DNA from: an uncultured Bacteroidales bacterium
GTDB lineage: Bacteria; Bacteroidota; Bacteroidia; Bacteroidales; UBA932
NCBI GenBank assembly: GCA_910585445.1
Contig: CAJUEK010000008.1
Span: 47,127 to 71,648, forward strand
Direction of reading: 5' to 3'
Length of the DNA: 24,522 bases
Made by a program: the position numbers and the translations under genes. Below the pieces are notes generated by a model. That model did no database searches and was not told where the DNA came from. It saw only the letters and a program-made list of their open reading frames with translations. Shown here in pieces: positions 9,489 to 15,945 of the stretch. The first letter of the stretch is position 1, and the number at the start of each line of letters is the position of its first letter.

Positions 9489-10829
9489 ATGAGACTCAAA
9501 TATATGATAATGGCGGCAGGCTTTCTTGCGCTTGCCGGCTGCAGCAAAGGAGGGTTCCAGGGGCCTGACAGAAGCATGTATGACGTTACTGAGACCATGA
9601 CCCTTGAAGTGTCCGCGGAGCAGGTGGTACTCGATGCCGAGGCTCCGGATGAGATTGCGCTCTCATTCTCATGGACTCCGGCGAGGGAGATGTCGGACGA
9701 CTATATCGTCACATATGTCACCTATCTCGACATAGAGGGAAACGATTTCAGCAACAGCGTGAGAGAAGTCGAGGATGACGGTGTGTATTATAAGGAATAC
9801 ACCAACCAGCAGCTCCAGAACCTGCTTGTTGACAAATGGGGCAAGAATTATTCACGTGCCGTGAACATGCAGTTCAAAGTCATAGCCAAATGGGACGGCG
9901 GCACGAAGTACATAATGCCGGAAGTGCGTACTGTCGGGGTCAGCGTGCGTCCTTTCCGTCCTCTGACTTTCGATGCAGACAGGATTTTCCTTTCCGGAGA
10001 GGCTGTGACCGGAACGACAAAGCAGACCATGCCCAAGACCCCGGAGAATGAGTTTGTCTATGCGGAAGAGGTATGGCTCCAGCCGGGAATGATGACGATT
10101 CCTATCGAATATGAAGGAATCACCTCGTACATATGTCCGGCGGAGGGCAGTGTGACCGTTCCTGACAATGACCTTCAGGAGGGCAGGCCTGCATCTGTGG
10201 AATACGCCGCTGCCGTGAAGGCCGAGCCGGAGAACGGGGAGACGATTCCGTCATGGAACATTCCTGCAGAGGGCTGGTGGCGTGTGATTATAGACATCGA
10301 GAACAAGACTGTCAGATTCTTCTCTCCTAAGAACAGGCTTGAGCCTCTGACAGTGGAGTTCGGATATGAGAACAAGCAGAATTGGATTCTCACGAAGACT
10401 CTCGGGGCCGGAAACTATTATATCAACACCATGACCGGTTGGGACAGCTGGAAAGGCAAGGCGTTCCCGTTCGTGGTTTCCAAGACAGATCCGCAGATTC
10501 TGATATGGCAGGGCTCGTCTTTCACAATCAACGACGGCTTCTGCATAAAGGTGGCCCAGAATGTTTCCGAGGTCGAGCTTGAACAGCTGGATTCCGGCGG
10601 AAACGACCCTAACAAGGACAGCGCGACGAATTTCATATCGAAAGTTCTTGCATTCGTGCCTGCCACGGAGCCTGGTGTCGCTGTTACGGCCGACATAGAG
10701 CTGACTATGGGTGAATGGCTTCCGATGGCCCAGGCTGTGAACAACAGGAAATGGAAACCTGCCGCCGGAGGGGCCAAACTCGGAAAGATTACCATAGATG
10801 TCAGAAACAACATGATACGTTTTGACTGA
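9489..10829 (+). CDS. SusE/SusF-like surface glycan-binding lipoprotein
   Basis: This is a 446-residue lipoprotein with LALAGC at Cys18. Start 9489 is chosen for that signal sequence; the open frame extends further back into susD without meaning. An N-terminal SusE-type immunoglobulin-like domain (about 25-150, with LSFSWTP and FKVIAKWDGGTKY) is followed by two beta-sandwich modules, about 160-285 and 285-446, of the SusE/SusF kind. Its second half aligns by eye along its whole length with the C-terminal half of the lipoprotein at 12543-14633: GWWRVIIDIENKTVRFF matches GKYRVVLNRASGEITIY, and DPQILIWQG matches DPQVLYYKG. No catalytic motif is visible. It follows susD by 43 bases and probably tethers polysaccharide at the surface. 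Confidence 0.87.
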   Translation: MRLKYMIMAAGFLALAGCSKGGFQGPDRSMYDVTETMTLEVSAEQVVLDAEAPDEIALSFSWTPAREMSDDYIVTYVTYLDIEGNDFSNSVREVEDDGVYYKEYTNQQLQNLLVDKWGKNYSRAVNMQFKVIAKWDGGTKYIMPEVRTVGVSVRPFRPLTFDADRIFLSGEAVTGTTKQTMPKTPENEFVYAEEVWLQPGMMTIPIEYEGITSYICPAEGSVTVPDNDLQEGRPASVEYAAAVKAEPENGETIPSWNIPAEGWWRVIIDIENKTVRFFSPKNRLEPLTVEFGYENKQNWILTKTLGAGNYYINTMTGWDSWKGKAFPFVVSKTDPQILIWQGSSFTINDGFCIKVAQNVSEVELEQLDSGGNDPNKDSATNFISKVLAFVPATEPGVAVTADIELTMGEWLPMAQAVNNRKWKPAAGGAKLGKITIDVRNNMIRFD

Positions 10830-10852
10830 TGATTTGACTTTGGATTTAAGAG

Positions 10853-10906
10853 TTGCCTGCCGGTGTTCCCGGAGTCCCAGGAGCCTTGGGGGCTGCCTGC
10901 AGGCAA
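10853..10906 (+). other. Nested stem-loop element between the susE-like gene and the second DUF4832-type gene
   Basis: TTGCCTGC (10853-10860) pairs exactly with GCAGGCAA (10899-10906). Between them CCCAGG (10876-10881) can pair with CTTGGG (10885-10890) around an AGC loop, allowing one G-U pair. The segment is GC-rich among AT-rich leaders, has no T-run after it, and ends 18 bases before the next ATG. It could be an mRNA processing or stability element that separates expression of susCDE from the downstream genes. The overlapping perfect palindrome TGCCTGCAGGCA (10894-10905) offers an alternative fold or a protein site. Confidence 0.5.
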
Positions 10907-10924
10907 ATCAAAAATGAATTTAAG

Positions 10925-12508
10925 ATGAGATATAGAATCAAGAATGCTGTTTTGATGTTTGCGGCGATTGCCGTTTCAGCATGTGCCTGCGGCAAGGAGC
11001 CGGCGGTAACTGGAGGAAACCCTGCTGAAATAGAGGGAAATGTGGTGGTGAAGATAAGCCCGGACAGGACGACCGTGCTCAGGAATCCGCTCAACGGATG
11101 GGTAATGTATGTCTCCGGAACGGCTGACCCGTCATATTTCGATACGAAGGTCTATGTGGCTGACCTCGGGAAAGAGGTGCTTGTCAGGGACTATGCCTCT
11201 GCATGCTATATACGCACCGGTTGGAAAAACCTGAACCCGGAAAAAGGCGTATATGCCTGGAACGACCCTACGAGCGATATATACAAATTGGTCAAGAGGG
11301 CTGAGGAACTGAAGCTTCCGATAGCGTTCAGGGTGGTTGTTGACGGACGTGACCAGAGGGAGAACACTCCCCAGTTCGTGTTTGACGCGGGAGCCGAATA
11401 TTGGCTTTCTGACAGCAGGTTTCCGGACAGGAAGACTCCGCTTGCCATAGACCCGGTGTGGAGGAAGCATTACGAGGAGTTCATAAAGGCATTTGCGGCT
11501 TATTTCAATGACCCGGCCAAGACTGCTTTCATAGACGGATACGGGCTCGGCAAATGGGGTGAGGGACACAATGTATGTTATGAGCAGAACAATGCCGTGA
11601 CTTCCAGGACCTCGGAATACAAGGCCGAGACGATGGAGTGGATTACCGGACTTTATGCGGAAAATTTCACGAAGGTGCCGCTGGTCATCAATTACCACCG
11701 CCAGATAGGACATCCTGTCAGTGAGGGCAAGTCTCCTCAGCCGGACAGCGAGGATGTGCTTCAGATAGCCATAGACAACGGCTATTGCCTCCGTTCAGAT
11801 GCCTTCGGCATGAACAACCAGGACTGGGGCTATAATGACTGGGAGAAGGGATATGTGATGAAATGGAGCAACAAGCTTCCCATACTGATGGAGGGAGGAT
11901 ATATCGTGAGCAGCCATTCGTATTGGAATGACCCGGCTGGATACCGTAAGGACCATCCGGAGGATGTGCGCGAAGGAGAGTTCCAGGCATCCATGGAAGC
12001 AAAGGTCAATATGATGGATTTCCGTGTAGGCGGCGAGACCAAGTCATGGTTTGAGAACTCTTTCTCTCTTGTAAAGCGTTTCAATGCCGAGGGAGGCTAC
12101 CGTCTCTATCCGACGCAGGTTTCCGTACCGTCCGCAGGAACTTTCTCAAGCCGCGTCACATTGGGGCACAGCTGGGCAAATCTCGGGTGGGGCTATTGTC
12201 CTGTGAATATAAGGCAGTGGAATTACAAGTACAAGGTCGCCTTTGCCCTTTTGGACAGCAAGGGAGAGCCTGTGAAGGTGTTTGTTGATGAACAGACTGA
12301 TCTTTCGCAGTGGCTGAAAGGCGAGGTTACGTCATATACGTTCGATGTTGACATAAAGGGTGTGGCCGTCGGTGCATACACTTGGGGAGTCGGCATCGTG
12401 GACACAACGGAGGACAACAGGATAGGAATCCGTGCGGCTGTTGCGGCAAGCCAAATGACTGACACCGGCTGGGTGCGCGCAGGGACGTTCACCGTTACCG
12501 CTGAATAA
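10925..12508 (+). CDS. DUF4832-type lipoprotein, putative glycoside hydrolase (second paralogue)
   Basis: This 527-residue lipoprotein is a paralogue of the protein at 2734-4341. The start at 10925 gives MRYRIKNAVLMFAAIAVSAC with Cys20 lipidated; the in-frame ATG at 10853 would run through the hairpin element and put a non-signal sequence first, so it is rejected. Shared landmarks are ISPDRTTVLRNPLNGWVMY at the mature N-terminus, GYGLGKWGEGH with Glu213, ILMEGGY with Glu323, and the C-terminal NLGWGYCPVNIRQW and VAFALLD segments. The two glutamates are 110 residues apart (102 in the first copy), consistent with an acid/base on strand 4 and a nucleophile on strand 7 of a GH-A-type barrel. The paralogues differ in the barrel loops, so they may act on different linkages. 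The substrate is unknown. Confidence 0.8.
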   Translation: MRYRIKNAVLMFAAIAVSACACGKEPAVTGGNPAEIEGNVVVKISPDRTTVLRNPLNGWVMYVSGTADPSYFDTKVYVADLGKEVLVRDYASACYIRTGWKNLNPEKGVYAWNDPTSDIYKLVKRAEELKLPIAFRVVVDGRDQRENTPQFVFDAGAEYWLSDSRFPDRKTPLAIDPVWRKHYEEFIKAFAAYFNDPAKTAFIDGYGLGKWGEGHNVCYEQNNAVTSRTSEYKAETMEWITGLYAENFTKVPLVINYHRQIGHPVSEGKSPQPDSEDVLQIAIDNGYCLRSDAFGMNNQDWGYNDWEKGYVMKWSNKLPILMEGGYIVSSHSYWNDPAGYRKDHPEDVREGEFQASMEAKVNMMDFRVGGETKSWFENSFSLVKRFNAEGGYRLYPTQVSVPSAGTFSSRVTLGHSWANLGWGYCPVNIRQWNYKYKVAFALLDSKGEPVKVFVDEQTDLSQWLKGEVTSYTFDVDIKGVAVGAYTWGVGIVDTTEDNRIGIRAAVAASQMTDTGWVRAGTFTVTAE

Positions 12509-12542
12509 TGAAATGAGAAACACATAATTGATTACACTGAAT

Positions 12543-14633
12543 ATGAAAAAGGTATTTTTGTTTTTTGCATCTGCAATAGCTGCGGCAGGGCTTGGCATTT
12601 CCTGTACGGATCTTTCGGGAATCGAGGAGCGCATTGACACTCTTGAAGAGAAGATGGCTTCCATGATAAATTCCGTAATGGCTCTCAATGAGAATGTCAA
12701 GGCCTTGCAGGCTTTCAGCCAGTCCGGCCAGACGGTTAAGGAAATCCGTCAGGAAGGAAACGTATATACTATCGTGCTTGGAGACGGCTCTGTGCATAAT
12801 ATTACCGTAGAGAATGGCCCTGTCCTTCTGGATGTCGGCATAGACGAGGAGGGCTACTGGACTCTTGACGGCAAGAGGATTCTTTCGGACGGTGAGCCTG
12901 TGAAAGCGGTCGGAGAAAAGGGTGACAAAGGCGACAAGGGAGACAAAGGTGACGACGGCGCTGCCGGAAATGACGGTGAGAAGGGAGAGGACGGCGCGGA
13001 CGGAGCAGACGGTGCCGCGGGAAAGACGCCTATATTCGGAGTTGATGCTGAGGGGTACTGGACTGTGAAATATGATGAGAATGAGGAGCCGAAGAGGATT
13101 ACTGACGAGAACGGAGGCTATGTGCTTGCGGTAGGCTCGGCGGGAGGTGACTCTTTCTTCAGGAGTGTCACTGTTGAGGACGGCTATCTTACCATAGTGC
13201 TTGCCTCAAACCCGGACAAGTCTTACAGGCTGCCTATCGAGGCCGGATTCCGTATAGAGGTGGCTTCTGACATTGCCGCAATCATGCCTGGCGAGACCGT
13301 GGACATTCCGTTCGAGGTGGTCGGCTCAGATGCTTCCACCCGTGTTTTTGTCGAGACTCACGGAGGATATGAGGCTGTTCTGAAAGAGGGCGCTGTCTCC
13401 GTGACTGCTCCGGCTGAACTTCCGGCGGACGGCTATGTTATACTGAAGGCAATCAGGAATTCGGATTCTTCCATTAAGGCTGTCTGCATCACGTTTGAGG
13501 CAGGTGAGTTTGCATATGTCGTTGATGCGCAGGAGATTGCCAAGGAAGGAGGAAATCTGAACATAACCGTCACGACCAATCTGGAGTATTCCGTTTCCAT
13601 TCCGGAAGATGTTGACTGGATTCGCATGGCTCCGCAGACCAGGGCTGTCATTACTGAGGTCGTGAGCTTTGTTGTGGATGCCAATGAAGGAGCAAGGCGT
13701 ACTGCCCTAATCAGCATCGTTCCTGTGCAGGGTGAGGCCTATTCGGTGAGAGTCGTGCAGAATGGAGCTGATGATGTGATATTCGAGGATGTTGACCTTG
13801 CCTCTGTGGCCAAGTTTATGATTGGAGGAACAACTGCTGGAGAAGCTCAGGTAGAGATGGTGCAGACGCTTGAGAATGAGGATGTTTTCGCGTTCTATGG
13901 CGACCTGGAGGCCGGAGAAATGCATGTGGCCATGCTTGACAGTGAGAATGCCGTACTCGGTGCGGTGGTTCCGTCAGAAGGTACAGACATCAGTGCTGGA
14001 CAGGCTTTGGCTTTTGATCAGGATTTCGTGGATTCCGGCAGGCATTGGGCCATCCCTTCGGACGGAAAATACCGTGTTGTCCTGAACCGTGCTTCCGGTG
14101 AAATCACCATTTATGACGTGGCAACTGATCTTCAGCCATGGTCTGCCGTATTCCATATAAATAATCTTGAGGCTAACGGAACTCTGAAAACGACAATCAC
14201 TGACAAGATTTATCTGTATGGTGACATTTCTTGGAGCGGCAAGGCGGTTGCTTTGGAGCAGTCTCCAGCTGACCCTCAGGTTCTGTACTATAAGGGCGAT
14301 GCCCTGAATTTTACCAGGGTGAACTTCAAGACAGGAGTTTCTGCTGCTGATTTTGAAGTAATCGCAGAGGGAAAGGAATCAATAAACGTAAGCCGTATTT
14401 ATACATTTGCTCCAAGCGACAAGAGTCTGTGTGTCTCTATTAACGGAGGTAAAGATACTGCCGCGCCGATAAATGTCGGTGAGTGGACGCCGATGTCCGG
14501 AGGTTCTGACTGGCAGAGGGGACAATATTTCCATCCGGTGGACCGTTATGACGGTGATACTCCTCATTTCCAGGCTACAAAAGTCAAGTTCATCCTTGAT
14601 TTGAGGAATATGAGGGTGAAGCTTATCCAGTAG
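12543..14633 (+). CDS. Multidomain surface lipoprotein: DUF4988-like, collagen-like, BACON and SusE/F-like modules
   Basis: This 696-residue protein is probably a surface glycan-binding protein. The start at 12543 gives a signal sequence ending in LGISC (Cys21). Modules in order: a short coiled coil at about 24-60 followed by a small beta domain (VYTIVLGDGSVHNITVENG), together typical of DUF4988, also named the PL29 lyase N-terminal domain; twelve collagen-like G-X-Y triplets at 124-160; a second copy of the small beta motif (GYWTVKYDENEEPK and YLTIVLASNPDKSYRLPIEAG); a BACON domain at about 321-410 (YSVSIPEDVDWI, VVQNGA); and two beta-sandwich modules at about 422-696 related to the SusE-like protein at 9489-10829. 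I see no lyase active site. The coiled coil and collagen-like parts suggest a trimeric stalk that lifts the binding modules off the cell. Confidence 0.82.
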   Translation: MKKVFLFFASAIAAAGLGISCTDLSGIEERIDTLEEKMASMINSVMALNENVKALQAFSQSGQTVKEIRQEGNVYTIVLGDGSVHNITVENGPVLLDVGIDEEGYWTLDGKRILSDGEPVKAVGEKGDKGDKGDKGDDGAAGNDGEKGEDGADGADGAAGKTPIFGVDAEGYWTVKYDENEEPKRITDENGGYVLAVGSAGGDSFFRSVTVEDGYLTIVLASNPDKSYRLPIEAGFRIEVASDIAAIMPGETVDIPFEVVGSDASTRVFVETHGGYEAVLKEGAVSVTAPAELPADGYVILKAIRNSDSSIKAVCITFEAGEFAYVVDAQEIAKEGGNLNITVTTNLEYSVSIPEDVDWIRMAPQTRAVITEVVSFVVDANEGARRTALISIVPVQGEAYSVRVVQNGADDVIFEDVDLASVAKFMIGGTTAGEAQVEMVQTLENEDVFAFYGDLEAGEMHVAMLDSENAVLGAVVPSEGTDISAGQALAFDQDFVDSGRHWAIPSDGKYRVVLNRASGEITIYDVATDLQPWSAVFHINNLEANGTLKTTITDKIYLYGDISWSGKAVALEQSPADPQVLYYKGDALNFTRVNFKTGVSAADFEVIAEGKESINVSRIYTFAPSDKSLCVSINGGKDTAAPINVGEWTPMSGGSDWQRGQYFHPVDRYDGDTPHFQATKVKFILDLRNMRVKLIQ
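12912..13022 (+). repeat. Collagen-like G-X-Y repeat tract
   Basis: Twelve uninterrupted G-X-Y triplets plus a final glycine occupy residues 124-160 of the lipoprotein encoded at 12543-14633. The triplets are rich in GDK, GEK and GAD, with Lys and Asp placed for inter-chain salt bridges as in bacterial collagens. Prolines are absent from the tract, so any triple helix would rest on charge pairs. The nucleotide sequence varies between triplets, so the tract looks selected at the protein level and is not a young tandem duplication. Confidence 0.9.
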
Positions 14634-14639
14634 TGCAGT

Positions 14640-15794
14640 ATGAATATGACAAAAAAGATATTGCGCGGCCTGGTGTGCAGGACTTTGGCTATGGTCGCCA
14701 TCGTGTTGACCGTGGTAGTGTCCTGCACCAAGGCCAATCCTTATGAGGGTCTCTCGCTTGTGCTTTCCGGAGTGCCAGAAAACATGACGGTGGGGGAATC
14801 TGCCCAGGTTTCGGTTGCGTTTTCCGGTGCTTCTTCAGCTGCTGCGACATATAAATGGATGTCGCTTAACCCTACGGTCGTTTCTGTGACGTCTGAAGGC
14901 GACAAGGCCTCTTTGAAAGCCCTGAAAGGCGGCCGGGCGGTAATTCTTGTCTATCTTGCCGAATGTGAGCAGGTCTCTGCAAGGGCTTCCGTGGAGGTTG
15001 CCCATGAAGGGGACGGGGTGCTACGTATTCTCGCAATAGGCAACAGCTTCTCGCAGGACGCCGTGGAGCAGTATCTTTATGAACTTTTCAGAAATGACGG
15101 CCAGGAAGTCATAATAGGCAATCTTTATATCGGCGGGTGCGACCTTCAGAAGCACTTCAACAATATCAGCGCTGACAAGGCGGCATATGAGTACCGCAAG
15201 ATTGTCAAGGGACAGAAGACCAACAGGAAGAATGTAAGCATATCAGAGGCCCTTGCGGATGAGAATTGGGATTATGTGAGTCTGCAGCAGGCCAGCGGGC
15301 TTTCCGGCAAATATGAGACATGCTCTCCTTATCTGCCTGAGATTCTGAATTATGTCCGTTCCCGCTCCCGTTCCGATGTGAAAATGATATGGCATTCCAC
15401 CTGGGCATACTCCAGAACTTCCGACCATGCTGATTTTCCGAAATACGGCAATGACCAGATGACGATGTATGCTGCCATTTCGGATGTCGCGAAGAAAGTC
15501 ATGGATAATCCGGCATATTCATTCGACCTGCTGGTTCCCTCCGGGACTGCGGTGCAGAACGGACGCACATCTTCACTCGGAGACACTTTCAACAGGGACG
15601 GATATCATCTTGAGACGACATTCGGACGTTATACGGCGGCATGCACATGGTATGAGGCGATTTCAGGCAAAAATGCGGAAGATAACGGCTATGCTCCGTC
15701 TTCGGTGAATGCGGACAAGCGCAGAATCGCCCGCTCGGCAGCTCACAATGCCGTGCAGAATCCTTATTCTGTCACGGATATGTCAGCATTTTGA
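14640..15794 (+). CDS. DUF4886 SGNH-hydrolase-like lipoprotein with N-terminal Ig-like domain, putative carbohydrate esterase
   Basis: This is a 384-residue lipoprotein (VVVSC, Cys29), starting 6 bases after the previous stop; an ATG two codons later (14646) is equally possible. An N-terminal bacterial Ig-like domain (about 35-122: LSGVPENMTVGESAQVSVAF, WMSLNPTVVSV) precedes a hydrolase domain that opens with ILAIGNSFSQDAVEQYL, where Ser136 fits the block I nucleophile of SGNH enzymes. NRDGYHLE near the end carries Asp320 and His323 in the block V arrangement D-x-x-H. Members of DUF4886 are poorly characterised. Its place in a PUL suggests removal of acetyl or similar esters from the glycan. 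Catalytic residues are intact by eye. Confidence 0.85.
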   Translation: MNMTKKILRGLVCRTLAMVAIVLTVVVSCTKANPYEGLSLVLSGVPENMTVGESAQVSVAFSGASSAAATYKWMSLNPTVVSVTSEGDKASLKALKGGRAVILVYLAECEQVSARASVEVAHEGDGVLRILAIGNSFSQDAVEQYLYELFRNDGQEVIIGNLYIGGCDLQKHFNNISADKAAYEYRKIVKGQKTNRKNVSISEALADENWDYVSLQQASGLSGKYETCSPYLPEILNYVRSRSRSDVKMIWHSTWAYSRTSDHADFPKYGNDQMTMYAAISDVAKKVMDNPAYSFDLLVPSGTAVQNGRTSSLGDTFNRDGYHLETTFGRYTAACTWYEAISGKNAEDNGYAPSSVNADKRRIARSAAHNAVQNPYSVTDMSAF

Positions 15795-15805
15795 TTATGT
15801 TTTAG

Positions 15806-15836
15806 TTTAAAAGTTAGTAGTTATATGATATTTTTG
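15806..15836 (+). promoter_or_regulatory. Candidate internal promoter before the GH3 gene
   Basis: TATTTTTG at 15829-15836 matches all eight positions of the Bacteroidota -7 consensus TAnnTTTG. TTTA at 15806-15809 is a three-of-four match to the -33 TTTG with a 19-base spacer. It lies in a 151-base gap, the largest break within the first nine PUL genes. Transcription would begin near 15843. Confidence 0.5.
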
Positions 15837-15842
15837 GCGGCA

Positions 15843-15945
15843 GAAAGGCCCGGACATGATTCGGTCCGTCCTGCACGGCAAGTGAGACCCGGCCGGGGCG
15901 GCTGCTTCAAGCGTATGTGCGTCAGGCCCGTATAATAATAAAAGG
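15843..15945 (+). other. GC-rich untranslated leader of the GH3 gene
   Basis: This stretch between the candidate promoter and the GH3 ATG contains a small stem (CGGAC 15851-15855 with GTCCG 15864-15868), a perfect palindrome CCCGGCCGGG (15888-15897) and two copies of AGGCCCG, then turns AT-rich (TATAATAATAAAAGG) directly before the start codon. No open reading frame is supported. It may be a folded 5' UTR. Confidence 0.35.

Noticed and set aside
10853..10924. In-frame upstream ATG giving an extended start (MPAGVPGVPGALG) for the second DUF4832-type protein
   Set aside because: The extension is encoded by the hairpin element and would place a non-signal stretch before the lipoprotein signal. 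The ATG at 10925 gives a standard lipobox.
12912..13022. The G-X-Y tract as a DNA tandem repeat or CRISPR-like array
   Set aside because: The repetition is at the amino-acid level in an open frame and the codons vary; there are no conserved repeats separated by unique spacers.
15888..15897. Perfect palindrome CCCGGCCGGG in the GH3 leader as a regulatory site
   Set aside because: It is a short palindrome in a GC-rich stretch with no second copy or promoter-relative placement to support it. It is noted only as part of the leader.
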